NCBI RefSeq assembly: GCF_943734655.1
Contig: NC_071355.1
Location: forward strand, 53,530,949-53,594,948
Reading direction: 5' to 3'
DNA length: 64,000 nucleotides
Source of the DNA: Sabethes cyaneus
Lineage: Eukaryota > Arthropoda > Insecta > Diptera > Culicidae
Position numbers and translations under genes: made by a program. Below, piece after piece: positions 22,601 to 35,876 of this stretch (the stretch's first letter is position 1; each line of letters starts with the position of its first letter). The notes beneath the pieces were generated by a model. The model saw nothing but the letters and a program-made list of their open reading frames with translations, did not search any database and was not told the DNA's origin.

Positions 22601-23930
22601 GTGCGGACCATTACGATGATGAACAGAAGTGTTTCTTGCGAGCCACTCTGGCCGGGCCGGGCAGGGCGTCGAGTGCTAGGGAATTTCGGGGTCGAGTAGC
22701 CTCTTTAGAGCGAGCTGTTTGTTGTAGTGGAATTCGATCCCAAGCGACGGAGTACTCGCTTTAGCGAAGTAATTTCTTTGGAATGTTGCCCACAAAGTAA
22801 AGTGTTGAACGAATCTGTTCGATGAAATTTCCTACTTGAAAAAATACTGACAGTATAAGGTATATGGCTTCTTTTGGCTTGTAACAGCCAGTTCCTTTCT
22901 ATTAGACTCGCTTGCAATGCGATTCGAACTATGGACTCTTTCAGTGCGATGCGACTGCGACTGATTGAAAGTTTAGAATAGAGAAATTCTAGCACTAGTT
23001 GGCTAGGGAACGCCCGTTCCGACCTAGCTACCCGCTATTGACTATACTGGCAAAACACTGGCACTTATCGAGCGATGCAGCTAATCATTGCAGCTACTAG
23101 GCACGTAGCTTGTTACCGTCACTCCGGAACGACTCAACTGCAGACATTTATTTATGCACTAGATGCGATGCATGGCATGGCGAGCGCGACAACACTGGAG
23201 TGGACCAGCAATAGTAGTGTTTTTTAAACGCTGTAAATTTAGATGCTGTTTTTCATTTAGCGAAACTATCAAACATCTAAATGTTTTACCATTTGTTTCG
23301 GTTTAGATAGTTTGTGCTGTCCCTGAATTCGAGTGCATATTAATATCAATTTGTTAACTAGGATATCATTTTACTGGTCGGTCGAAACAGAAAATTTATA
23401 TGTACATAAACAAAACGAATTGTTCTTGGTTTTCGGTATTTTTCTGATAGTCGTTAGCTAGTAATGAACTATAAAATGTTATAGGTGCTAAGAAGTTGAT
23501 CATTCACCGTGCACCTCCATTAGTAGAATTCGATGGGGAAGCTTCATGTTGCAAATCTTGATTTCCAGAACATCATAACAGCTGTTGTTTCAGCGTGAAA
23601 ATATACTGCCAGTGATATAAATGCAAACCATAGAATATAAAAGCAGGGAAATAACCAGCTATAAGGCCGTCTACGTTAAAACTCTGAGTAAAATTGATCA
23701 GTCAATGTTCATCATGATAGGGGTCATTTCACGGGAAATTTACAGTTAAATTTTTTTTTCTCTATGAAACATTTTTTTGCGTTCTTTGTTCCAAAAAATC
23801 GACATGTATTTCTTTGTTTCGATAATACTGTTGGAATTCCCAAGATATCCAAACATATGAAAAAGGTCACTATTTCTTAAATGCTAATTATTAAGATAGT
23901 TTTAAAAATCAAAAAATAATTTCTGCGGCA
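19691..23930. other. No gene recognised; GC-rich island with CGT runs
   Basis: Contains a GC-rich island at about 20400-20760 with a CGT/CGA trinucleotide run at 20638-20665 and 20715-20737, which opens long frames on both strands (20397-20858 minus, 20380-20760 minus, 20491-20739 plus). A second GC-richer stretch at 21600-22760 also has overlapping frames. None shows a domain. These could be untranslated exon or enhancer DNA of an undetected gene. Confidence 0.4.
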
Positions 23931-24244
23931 TACCCAGCAAACACAAACTCGTATATCAATGTATGAAAATTATCGTTATTGACTTTCCTGTCGTATTTGA
24001 CGATTGCTAGTGATTGACCTACGACTTTCAGTACAGAATTGTATAGCATTATAAAACTAATCGCTTTGAGTTGGACCTTATCGCATACAAAGACTTATAA
24101 AGTTGAATTGGTAATGTATATTTTGTAGTACGTATATGGCCTCCCAATTAGTACGCATATGCTAGTTTTGTGCATTAGATACGATTTTTCATTCATATAA
24201 TTCATTTGTTACTCTGATATGCATATGAAAATGTTTACTGGGTA
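23931..24244. mobile_element. TA-flanked MITE, CCCAGCAAACA family, copy 1 (314 bp)
   Basis: Begins TACCCAGCAAACACAAAC and ends AAAATGTTTACTGGGTA. The ends are inverted repeats with TA on each side (23931-23932, 24243-24244), consistent with a Tc1/mariner-type target. A second, deleted copy of the same family is at 49913-50006, where both ends match even better. No coding capacity. Confidence 0.85.
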
Positions 24245-24451
24245 GGTTTTCCATTCCACAAGCTTTCAAAATTGGTATACCAGACGTCCTCTGCATTGTT
24301 TTTCAATAGATAATTAATGCATTTTTATAAACAACTGCAATTTTTTCAAAGTTGTAACTTTTTTTCTCTATTGTATTTTATTATAAAATATTCGTTGGTC
24401 TTTTTCGAAAAAGCATGCAAAGTGTGGAAATGGAGAAATAAAAACTCATGA

Positions 24452-24805
24452 AGCTGCGAATTTTTATATCTCGGCGCACATGTTAATGGAAACGAGCGGG
24501 CGGGCGCATGCTTCAACGGCACGCAATATTTAAGGAGAAACCGAAACTGGCTAACGTTATTGTGTTAGAGTTAGAGCGACAAACACTGTACTGTACATCT
24601 CATGTGTTCGTTAAAAACCTAAACGCTTATTTAAATGTTGCAATAGTATTGGTAATATATGTCAAACAGCAGAGTTTGCAAACATAAACACAGCTGATCC
24701 GCAGCTAACTGTACCGACTACGAACATCCCGAAATAAGGTTTGGCAAGACATTCCAATCCATTTAAGATTTGCAGCAGTAACTGAATAATGCATAGGAGT
24801 TCAAC
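24452..24805 (+). repeat. Direct duplication, left copy (~350 bp)
   Basis: Sequence from 'gaagctgcgaatttttat' through 'gcagtaactgaataatgcat' is repeated at 27064-27410 in the same orientation with scattered substitutions (about 90 percent identity by eye) and small indels. The pair encloses about 2.26 kb of other repeats. Its nature is not known to me; a short segmental duplication or the ends of an unrecognised element are both possible. Confidence 0.8.
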
Positions 24806-24847
24806 CTTAGATGATTCATTTTGGTAGTTACGTAACCATGAAAGCAT

Positions 24848-25145
24848 CCCAGGTAACCAATAAGCATCACCAACGCTATTCAAATGAAGGCCAATAAGCA
24901 TTTAACTCGCCTTAAATGCTATTTAAATGCTATTTTGGCAAAATATACAGCTACTTTACTGATAACCTTCTTATAGTGCTGACAATGCTATTTTACAGCT
25001 AATTACCGACACGAAAAGTTTAAAAACAATTTTGGATGCCAATTTACAACACCTAGGCAGTCAAAAAGCCAATATACAATAACATGCAGTATAAAATGCC
25101 AGATACGCTGATTTGCTGCTTATGTCAACGCTTATTAGTTACAAG
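24848..25145. mobile_element. MITE-like element with GTAACYAATAAGC ends
   Basis: The left end CAGGTAACCAATAAGCATC (from about 24850) pairs with the reverse complement of the right end, GTAACTAATAAGCGTTGAC (to about 25141). Internal words 'aaatgctatttaaatgctatttt' are AT-rich and non-coding. A partial copy of the left end lies at 61508-61560 (CTAGGTAACCAACAAGCAG). A target duplication was not resolved. Confidence 0.65.
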
Positions 25146-25150
25146 GAATG

Positions 25151-26085
25151 GGTAGTTTAATATTCAAATTTGCAATTTTTCTTCACAGTAAAGTAGAAAA
25201 CAACTCCCCTGTCCCCTCATTGCATAACCAGAAAGCGGATAGTAATACTCGCCATGATTATACAACATTTCGCCGAATATCATTTTGTACCATTTCACGG
25301 AAATCTTTTTGTGGAAAGTATCATATTTCGCGATCCTCTCCCTACTCGCTGTCGCTCGTTCCAGGAAACCCAGGTAGACCTAGGAAAACAAATAAACCTA
25401 GACAGTAGTAATTTCTGCGGGGAGTTGCCTCCCCCTAGTGGACGGCGCTTCCGACGGCGGGTCACCGGCAACACTCGCGACCGTATCGTCCTGGATGATC
25501 TAGTGTTACTATAGATAGTTTTTGTGGTCTTGTTATTGACTAATGATTTATGGAAGAGTCTCGAATTTCTCGAGTTCGATAAGTTTTTGAGTTTCGCAAA
25601 AATTTCTGTTTTATTTGTATGAGAGTCCTTATCCCCCTACCACAGGGGTGAGAGGTCTCTAACTATCATAAAATAAATTCAAGACTCCAAAATCTCCCAC
25701 ATGACAAATTTGGTTCCATTTGCTTGATTAGTTCTCAAGTTATAAGGAAATTTGAATTTCATTTGTATGGGAGCCCTCTCCCTCCTAAACAGGGGAGGGG
25801 TCTTAATTCATCATGGAAAACATTTTTGGCTCCAAAACACCCACATGCCAAATTTGATTCCATTTGCTTGATAAGTTCTCGAGTTATGAGGGAATTTGTG
25901 TTTTATTTGTATGGGAGCCCCCCCCTCTTAGTGGGGAGAGGAGTCTCTAACCATCACCAAAACCTTTCCTGGCCCAAGAAACCTCTACATGCAAATTTGC
26001 ACGCCGATTGGTTCAGTAGTTTTTGATTCTATAAGGAACATCCCGACAGACAGACAGACAGAAATCCATTTTTATATATAAGATT
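25151..26085 (+). repeat. Composite repeat copy 1 with ~145-bp tandem units
   Basis: Modules in order: a head at 25151-25250; a TTTCGCGGAATACCATT-type array at 25254-25345; a GC-rich module at about 25390-25515 (GGACGGCGCTTCCGACGGCG); three to four ~145-bp units from 25540 to 26030 carrying TTTGGTTCCATTTGCTTGAT and a C-run/G-run hairpin; and a tail 'gattctataaggaacat', GACAGACAGACAG, 'aaatccatttttatatata'. The same modules recur at 26086, 44700-45310, 58540-61310 and, in minus orientation, around the errantivirus. No coding frame. Confidence 0.85.
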
Positions 26086-27062
26086 TCACCGAATACCATT
26101 TTGCGGAACATCACTTCTCGGTTGACCATAACGCGGAATATAGAGTTTCGCGGAATACCATTTTGCGAAAAACCTTACGCGGGATGTATCATTTCACGGA
26201 AAATGTTTTCGTGGAAAGTACCATTTCGCAGGGGCTATCCTCTCCTTACTCGAGGTCACTCGTTCGGATCCAATTAAAGGAAAGTAATAGAGATCAGTAG
26301 ACCTAGGAGACTAAATAAACCTAGATAAAAGTAATCTCTACGGGGGTGCTGCCCCCGCAGTGGCCGGCGCTTCCGACAGCGGGTTGCCGGTAACACTCGC
26401 GGCCTGTGGCCGTCTCGCCCTGAATCATCTAGGGTTACTAGGGATAGTTTTTGGTGGTTGTGTTATTGACTAATGTTTTATTGAAGAGTCTTAAATTTAT
26501 CAAGTTTGATTAGTTTTTAAGTTACGCAAAATTTACTGTTTTATTTGTATGAGAGTCCTTATCCCCTTACCACAGGGGTGAGGGGTCTAAACCATCATAA
26601 AAAAAATTCCTGCCTCCAAAACCCCCCACATGCCATATTTGGTTCCATTTGACTGATTAGTTCTCTAGTAATGAGGAAATTTGTATTTCATTTGTATGGG
26701 AGCGTCCCCTCTAATAGAGGGGAGGGGTCATAATTCCCCTCCTAAAAGGGGAGGGGTCTCAATGCACCATAGAAAATAAATTTGCCTCCCAAGACACCCA
26801 CATGCCAAAATTGGTTCCATTTGCTTCATTAGTTCTAGAGTTATGAGGAAAAGTGTATTTCATTTGTATGGGAGCCCCCCATCTTAGTGGGGAAGAGAAT
26901 AAGAACCTTCCCCGACCCCAAATCCCTACATGCAAATTTTTACGCCGATCGGTTCAGTAGTTTTCGATTCTATAAGGAACATTTGAGCAGACAGTCAGAA
27001 ATCCATTTTTATAGCTATAGATTTGTATGTGAGCCCCCCTCTTAATGGGGGAGGGGACTTAA
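26086..27062 (+). repeat. Composite repeat copy 2
   Basis: Tandem to copy 1. The array at 26090-26235 includes the segment ACGCGGAATATAGAGTTTCG, the intact counterpart of the errantivirus target. The GC module is at about 26305-26430, units span 26470-26935, and the tail with GCAGACAGTCAGAAATCC is near 26988-27020. A stray partial unit follows to 27062, directly before the right copy of the direct duplication. Confidence 0.85.
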
Positions 27063-27063
27063 G

Positions 27064-27410
27064 AAGCTACGAATTTTTATATCTCGGCACGCACGTTAAT
27101 GGAAATGAACGGATGGACGCTCGCTTCAACGGCACGTAACACTTAAGGAGAAACCGAAAGTGGCTAACGTTATTGTGTTAGAGTTAGAGCGACAAACACT
27201 CATGTGTTTGTTAAAAACCTAAATGTTTATTTGAATGTTGCATTAGCATTGGTAATATATGTCAAATAACAGAGCTTGCAAACATAAACACAGCTGATCC
27301 GCAGCCAACCGCACTGACTACGAACATCCCGAAATATGGTTTATTTTCTTTATCAAGACATTCCAATCCATTTAAGATTTGCAGCAGCAACTGAATAATG
27401 CACAGGATTC
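27064..27410 (+). repeat. Direct duplication, right copy
   Basis: Second copy of 24452-24805. It has a short extra phrase ('tttattttcttta') after the 'cccgaaatatgg' segment that the left copy lacks, and lacks the 'actgtact' piece of the left copy. Confidence 0.8.
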
Positions 27411-28819
27411 ATAGGATATATTATTAATACGTTTGCATTGATGGCCAATTTTTGATTCCTGGTCAGCTTTTCGTTGTTCACTTCACACAAAGCTTATCGA
27501 TGCGACAAAAGCTGAAAGCTCCTAAAAAGCTCATTGATATGGCAACACTTTGAGACCGTGGCGCTGCTTTTTTTGGAAATCGCTGGTGCAACGAAATATG
27601 TGCACAACCAAATATCTATTAACTAATTCCAGATTACACGTTTTATGAAAATGTAATGATCTATATGACCAGTTAAATTTATTTTCCATTGGCAATTACG
27701 GTTTGCTGAGCGTTTGTTGATATATAGCGGATCGACAAATGAAATGACAAGTTTTAGCAAATTACAACAGCACTGGAAGCACTGATTACGTGGCAAAAGC
27801 GTGCTCTGCCAATACAGATGCATTTTTAGGGAACAAAACAATACATGCATCGAACGGTAGTCATTTATCCAGCCATCTTTGAGCCATCTTCGGTTTCCCC
27901 TTAATAGCATCAAAGGCGGCGTCTTCGACAGCATAGTCTCTCGCATCACACGTGATATAAAAACTTCCAGAATTTTCATTTTTCCATTTCCAAATTTTTT
28001 TTTGCTCCTTCGAAAAAGACCAACTAGTATTTTAACACTAGCTGAGTGCCCGATCTTACTCGGGGCGTCTTTGACTCACAGTCACTTGTACATCAGTTAT
28101 TGTAACCTAAATGCTTATAATGCAAAAATATGACGCTTGTTCCTCTTTTGGACGTTCTTCCCCATTCGTCAGCTTCCCCTCTTTTGTCTACCCGGCCACT
28201 TGCACATCTGTTTACTTTACGGAAATCTCTATAAAACCCTATAGAGAAAGAGAAACAAAGACATTTTTCCTATTTGCCCCTTCCGCTTTTAACAATGACC
28301 ATGCCACCCATAGGAAATGAATAGTTTTGTTATTGTACTTTTCTGAACACAGCTTTTTATTTATTTATTAGTTTAGTACTGCATCCTATCCTGAAATCTG
28401 AAACAAGCCATATAAAGCTGACCATGAGAAAAACATGGTGTTCTCAGATCAACTCCACACTGTTTGAATGACGTAACGATTGGTTCGAGGCATGCCAGGC
28501 GATATTAGACAAGAAGAATACAGCGCGGGCGTTGAAGCTGCAGCGTTAAAGTGACTCGTCCAAACGTGGAGCGATGCCGACAGAAACGAAGGTACCAGTT
28601 TTTCCTGGATCAGTTGCGTCGGCTGGAAGTAATGGAATACTGGAAAAATGGAATACCGCTAGCGAATAGATATTTGGGAAGTGTTGACTGCTAGATTTAT
28701 CTCTGCTACTCCTTACAATATCACAACTCAAGTCGTTACGTTGATGTTACTGCTGATACAGCTCACACTGTGGGTCAATGTTGGACAAAGGTATGCTTGC
28801 TAAGAAATAGAGTCGGCTA
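27411..28819. other. No gene recognised; possible composite-repeat head at 28036
   Basis: Short frames only. At about 28036 the phrase ACTAGCTGAGTGCCCG followed by 'tcttactcgggg' resembles the head CTAGCTGACCCG of the composite repeat at 58441, so this may be the start of a diverged copy. Nothing else is recognised. Confidence 0.4.
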
Positions 28820-29110
28820 ACAGGAAGTTTTCAAGCCGGTTTTGTGGACGGGTAATCGACAACGGATCAAATCTTTGTTTTGTGGAAGATCTTCCAAAAA
28901 AGTCGCGAATACCAAATCACTACGGACTACATTTTCATCAGTTTTAAGGCCGCATATGCTTACAACGACCGTGAAGGGCTCTGGAAAATAATGAACGAAA
29001 ATAGCTTTCTCGTTCTGATAAGACTGTTTTAGGTAACGATGGATGCTGTATGAAGATATTGGGCTTGTCAACAATCCCGTTTGAAACGCACTTCGGGACT
29101 GTGACAAGCC
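28820..29110 (+). pseudogene. LINE RT fragment (same group as 16.3-18.9 kb)
   Basis: Plus-strand words SFQAGFVDG, STTDQIFVLWKIFQKSREYQ, then FISFKAAYAYNDREGLWKIM (motif A region, the catalytic Asp replaced by Ser), then a GL-QAT end. The order and spacing match the palm entry of the reverse transcriptase at 17820-18050. Stops and a missing catalytic residue mark it as dead. Confidence 0.8.
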
Positions 29111-32100
29111 ACTGCCGAAGGTGCCAAACGTACGCGGGTTTTAACATTTATTACCCTAACGTCCTGGACAGAGAATCAAAAATCACAACCTAATAACAAC
29201 CAGTTGATATCAGACAATGATATTTACCCTACTTCAAATTGTTGGGACAATATATGACGAAAGTTGATCGCTATTGCATGAAAGTTAGGACAACGACTAG
29301 ATATCGTAGCTGTTTATCGTGGATACAGATTTATCATAATTTTCTACAGTAGTGGAAAATTACCAAGCAAAGATGATGAAACTGTCTTCTAAACTATAGA
29401 AAAAACTTTGAATAAATTTTTTTTCTTGTGTTTATCAATTCTTAAGCATTCAGCGGTAAAAATTTCATGATAACGTTATTTTCAATTTATGAGTTATGAC
29501 CGTAAAACTATTGATTAACGATGGCACATAGTTTTTCGGCCACAACTACTAGCAAAAGAATGTGGTATCGTGAATTTTCACAATCGCTATTATTAAAATT
29601 ACTGTACTTAATTATCCTGATTCGATGTCGCTCACCTGCTGTTGACCTGTATAATAATGTTCCGCCAACAAATTATTAAAATATATCTGTTTATAACTAT
29701 TTTTTTCTTAAAGAAATATTCAGGACATACAAACTAATAAAATATAAAAGCTACAAATCACTACAACAACGTTTACTCATGTTCTTTTTCTGTACAGTCT
29801 GCCTTATTCTTTATTAATCCTACCAAACACTCATAAAAGCTAACCCAACTAAATTGCACCATTTACGAATACATTTACAATACGGTTGGTAAACGGTTGC
29901 CCGAACCGGATTCCTGGTAGGCGCCCGGTTTACCGAGAATGAAGTGCAATTTTTATTGTATTCGTTTTTTTCGCCAATGCGCTGCTGCTGCAATTGCACT
30001 TTCCTACCCATGCCTTTGCTGGCTCCCGCTCTCGCTGCTGCTGGTGGCGGTGGTGGCGTGGACGAAAACGATGGTAGCACAAACAGCCCGACTGTTCCGG
30101 TAGGGTGGGCCGATCTCTCCTTCTGCTGCCGCATTCGTGACTATGATTTAGAAGCGCTAACAATTTTCCGGGAAGTGGCTGATAATCCAACGCTTCGGCA
30201 GGGCCCGAACAGCACCGGAAGCACGCCAACCAGCAGAAGCAGCAGCAATAGCAGGACGAAGCATTTGTTCTCCCTTCCGATCTACGGCTTTCGCAGTGGG
30301 GCACTACAACCGTGCCTGTGTCTGTGCATGTGTGAGGGAGCACCCGTCCGCGCGCGCTCGTGTGTGTGTGTCTGCTTTGTTTGCTCGTTCTGGCGTAGAT
30401 TGGCAGTAGTGCTTTGTAGAGAATTTTAAAGTGGAGCCCTACTTCAAAGTCTCGTTAGTACTCCGGCTTCTCTGTTCGCTCCGCTCGCTGCTGCTGCTGC
30501 TGCTGTGTACTGCTGCGCGCTACTAGCATTTCGGTTCGGTTCAGTTCAGTTCCGGTGGCCCTTTCGAGGCTGTATTTAAACTGTCATCGCGCTTAAGGAG
30601 TGCCTGAGAACGGCTTAATTACCCCCGTTAAGCCTAATGACTGACTAATGGCTGAAAAGAGGCGGAAGAAAATTGTTTGGCACTGTTGTGGCGTAAAGAG
30701 GATTTGCTTGTAACACATAAATTTCAGTTAGGCTAATTTGGTCCTGCTGGATTCGGGTTGTTGGGACTTCCGGCTCCGGCAGGAGTGAATGATTTGTTAT
30801 TGGAAATCGGAGGAAGAAACGTTCAGTTGCGCCGTCTTATTCGCGCCAGATTTGTCAGGGGAATAAAATGGATACTTTATGTTAGAGGGAAACTGTACAG
30901 GAAAAATAAACTTTAAATGATGTTAAATCTACGAAACATTAAAGGACACTTAAAGTTATTTAAACACATATGAAGTTTTCATTAAAACAACAATGTTCTA
31001 CTACCAAAGTAAATTACTGCACGAACAGCGTCTTACGATCTATCAAAACTGAATAAATCCAGCAAGATACCATGTGTCGCAAATAAATGTCAGGTTTGGT
31101 TAATTCCTGCCACAATGAGCAGAAACTTTGCAGCCAAGTTGCAGATGATTAAAACTTTCGCCAAGCGAAGTACCATATGGAAAGTCACACGAGCTTACAC
31201 CCAGCCTAGTACTTAACTAGCACCTTTGCTGTACTGCTAGCAACGGGAGACCCCCACCGCACCACCACCCGCTTCGTCTATGTAGCATTGTACTCTAATT
31301 CCCCAAATGTTCTGCCAAAAAACTGCCACGCATTTATGTCCCCCCGAACAAAGCGACAATGCTTGTCGTGGCAACTAGCATCAACCCTAAAAGTGTACAC
31401 CTAGCCATAGGTATACCTACCTGAAAGCACGAGTCCTCCGGACTGGATGAAAGTTCGGGCGCACTCCGGCTTAGTGGAGCACCACGTGAACACGCGTGAG
31501 TCTTCATTAACAGTCCATGTGGCATGATTCGGTCGAAATACAAAGCTTGAATATGTTTGCTCTGCGAGTTTGGCATTCGAAATGAGCTCTCGAAATACAT
31601 ACAGCTTTCATCGAAATTCTGAAAATACCGACTCGCGCGCGACACACAAAGCAGAGCGAGCGGCGGCGGAGGGAATCCCACAAAATAAATCAAACAACTT
31701 TGAAACAAAATTCTTCTTCCGTTTCTCAGCGAAACGAGGTTTTGTTTCACTTTACAGCGAACATGAAGAACAATCATTCGGAATCAAAAGGACTTAGAGG
31801 ATTTGTTCCGCCAACAGAACTACCGTGGTTCTTCGTTCCAACCGGAGCGTCCAACGAAAGAACTCGTTTCCTGTTTAACTAATCCCGCTCGGATCCGCAC
31901 ATCAATTTCCGCGCTAGTGAAGTTTGCTAAAGGTTTTAATCTTTTCAGCGAATAACTCTTTCAGTAGGGGAAAAAACATTCATCCATGCTTCTTCGGCAG
32001 AGTATAGCATTTCGTTAACTCGCCGGTAACCGGTAGCAAACGAAGGAGTTTTGTTTTGTTGATCTTGGAGCAAGCTCCGGCCCTCATGCTCTCCCCTTTC

Positions 32101-33139
32101 TCGTCGTGCTCGTCTGCAAGTGCAAAGTTCCGCCCGGAACGCACCGACCGTCGTCGCAGCCTTGACGAGTCAAGTGAAACTTCTCGGCAGATTATGCATA
32201 ATTAAACTGTGTAGTCTGCGGGAAAGTTTTATCAGCAGATTTGAGCCGTTGCGCTGCGCTCTCGCTGGCTGGTAGAATTCGACAGGCGAAAGCCCCGATA
32301 GGTTATCGGCTTGGAAATCCAAGCCCCCTACACCGGAACTTCGGTGAAAAGTCAAACGAAGGCAAAACTTAAGATATGAAACTATAATCCATTTATCGGC
32401 GCAAAGCGCATTTGGAAGATTGAAAATTAAAGCTTCGCTTCGTTTGGTGCGGGACAGATAGACAGTTTGGTAAATAGTTGATAAGAGTTAGGTTGTTGTC
32501 CTAAATGAAGATTATATTCGAATAGAAGTCTGAAACGGAATTTTTTAATATAGAATTATTCTTTTCTTAATACATCCTATTGAATTGTTGAAACCAATTG
32601 TCATGTTTTGTCTTATTTTTGTCGTTTTTAGCACCTTTGCTAAAAACGATGAATTATACACAGATTGAGCTTGATTATTAGTGAAGAATAAATCTGTTCT
32701 TCCGCGCTTTCAACATTTAAGTTGAAATTTTACTCGTGGGTCATTTTCTTTGCCGTTTCTTAATTTCACGGTCCAAGTGTCGTGAAGCAATTCTAGCGCC
32801 TTGATCACTGCACACCAGGAAACAAGTCATAACATATTCAGGAGGAATGGAAAAAGAGTGGATAGTTGAAAATCAGTTGCGTTTTCGATCATACAGTTGC
32901 CGATAGATGGTATGCTTCATGAAGAATGACTTCAGAGGACTTCGTTCCGCGCGACTGGGAGGAATCTTGCAGAACGATGGATCAAGAGCTGGAGAACAGC
33001 TTCAACCTCGAAAGCGACTCGCTGTACATAGGACCTCCAGTCACTACGATGACCCCGAGTTCAGCGATAGGGAAAGTGAAGAGCCGCACGGATAGTTTGC
33101 TGCTTCATAATCAAATACCATCATACTGGATAAAGCCAC
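29111..33139. other. No gene recognised; GC-richer island with CTG run
   Basis: A GC-richer island at 29930-30600 contains a (CTG)6-like run near 30488-30505 and long frames on both strands (29944-30429 plus, 29930-30343 minus). Another at 31330-32340 has a 147-codon minus frame (31334-31777). A short frame at 32907-33095 reads YDDPEFSDRESEEPHG, which looks protein-like but is isolated. None has a recognisable domain. Confidence 0.4.
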
Positions 33140-33300
33140 CTTTTCCACAATGATCGTACGAGACCACGTATCAAGCCATTTTATTCATCTATGATCTTTC
33201 CGGTCTACATATTTTCAATAAACTGTGGTCGTACCATATAATTCAACGATAATCGCACCGAACCTCATTACTTATCAATCTATGGTCGTACCGAACCACA
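33140..33300. repeat. Degenerate ~35-bp tandem repeat (GTCGTACCGAACCA), copy 1
   Basis: Four or five diverged units around 'atggtcgtaccgaacca' with AT-rich spacers of the 'ttattcatctatg' type. The same array is longer at 43230-43840. In both places an ACGCG-type array (starting TACACTGAAGTCGC) lies to its right, directly here and about 530 bp on at 44370. Confidence 0.75.
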
Positions 33301-33370
33301 TACACTGAAGTCGCTTTTTACGCGACTATTTTACGCGGTTCTCGGAATTTACGCGGTTTTACCTTTGTTA
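33301..33370. repeat. TTTACGCG array, short copy
   Basis: Begins TACACTGAAGTCGCTTTTT and continues with about two units of ACGCGGTT plus 'ctcggaattt'. A four-unit version with the same start is at 44370-44525. Confidence 0.75.
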
Positions 33371-34390
<1,020 letters not shown>

Positions 34391-35837
34391 GAACCAAACG
34401 GAAAAAACGCCATCATGTGCTCTAGCGTAAAAATGCTTAATTTTCCAGATGGTGTGTCTTTGGAAAAGTTTATTTAAAAAATCTGGCGCAACTTTTTACA
34501 CTATTAGGGTGACCGTAGATCTACCTATTAGGGTGATACAAATTTTTGTTTTTTTAAATGCGTCCAAAAAAGTACAGTGTCTCCACAAAAGTTATAGAAC
34601 ACAGTAAAATAAGCAACTTTGCTGTACATAGTAACTATCTATCTCTTACCGGTTGCGAAGTGTAACGATTTTTTTAAAAATGCAGCGAAAATTAAAAAGT
34701 TGAGATATCGAAAACCGGTTACGTCACAATTTATTTAGATAAATAATTTTTACACGTCAAAAAAAATTCACTCAAATCGATCCTCTAAGATACTGCGATA
34801 CACGCACAGTCGCTGAAAACATATGATTTCGAGGAGAGCGCGTTGAAACTATTGTACAGCACTGCACTTGCCTTCAAGTGATCCAACAGTTTTACTGTAT
34901 TTTCTCAACGAAACCACGTACCGAAAAATACTATGGGCTCAACATTTCTAAAGATAGAAACCTTCTGAAAATGCAAAACAAACAAGTTTTTCGATTTTAC
35001 AGTGAGGGTCCCCCTTCAGTTTCTGAATTCATCTAAAGTACAACATATGACATCTTTAAGTACTCAAAATTGCAAAAGTAGCTCATTTGTTGACATATAA
35101 AATGTCCAGGGTTACATTGGCCACAGCTGGACACATTCTAGGAACGTTCCGAATACATCCAGGAAAACGGACAGTTGCTCACTTAAACCAAACCCCAGAA
35201 TGTCACCCCGCTATTTACTCAAAAAAACAAATTATACAAATAAAAGGAAGACATTTTTTGATTGCTTTGGAGTATTATACAAATTTATCAGTACATAGAC
35301 ATGCATATGTATTGATGATTACTATCATAGTGTTATCAAAAAGTTGAGTTCCGAAGGCGTGTCGAATTCTAACTCAAATGACAAATGAGATGGTATAACA
35401 AAGGTTCCTTTCACCAATAGGTGGATTAAATCGGTTTTTTTTTTCATTGTACTTGTGCACTTCGGAAAAGGGGATTGTAGCAATATTGATTTTACAAGAC
35501 CGCCAAAATTTCGCAAAAATGCAATTAAAAATAGGGTATTTGTACCTATCTGAGCCGGTTTTCACGGAATTCATTCTTTTCATGTCTCTATATAAAATTT
35601 CAATACGTATGTTTTAGATTTTCTGCGGTGGCCCAACCTGTACAACATGGTCCGACTATGACAACATTTTTTGTCTTCACGTAAATGCCTATAGCTTTTT
35701 TAGTTTTCAAGCAATCAGTTCAAAACTTTCCGGAAATATGCCTTACTCTTAGACTTTTGCAACGATGTATTTAAATTTCCTAAATTCCTTTTGAAACAAA
35801 AGTTATGGGTGAATTCCAAAACGTGGCCCAACCACGA
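34391..35837. other. No gene recognised
   Basis: AT-rich DNA. A plus frame at 35087-35347 (86 codons) has no domain. The flank immediately left of the errantivirus host repeat has no clear element ends. Confidence 0.4.
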
Positions 35838-35876
35838 CGACACTCCCCTACTTTCCGCGAAACACTATATTCCGCG
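35838..35876 (-). repeat. Host repeat of the errantivirus, left part (minus copy of composite repeat)
   Basis: Together with 42882-43045 this is a minus-strand copy of the array and head modules seen at 25151-26230. The shared phrase across the insertion point is ACGCGGAATATAG plus GTTTCGCGGAA on the minus strand. Its last four bases, CGCG (35873-35876), are the left target duplication. Confidence 0.75.

Noticed and set aside
29944..30429. 161-codon plus-strand frame
   Set aside because: Low-complexity Ala/Gly/Ser/Cys content, antisense frame also open, no domain or splice context.
31334..31777. 147-codon minus-strand frame
   Set aside because: No recognisable domain; not supported by context.
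32907..33153. Protein-like words (YDDPEFSDRESEEPHG) in a short frame
   Set aside because: Could be a retrocopied exon piece, but two frames compete and I recognise no family.
35087..35347. 86-codon plus-strand frame upstream of the provirus
   Set aside because: No domain, AT-rich surroundings, no promoter or splice support.
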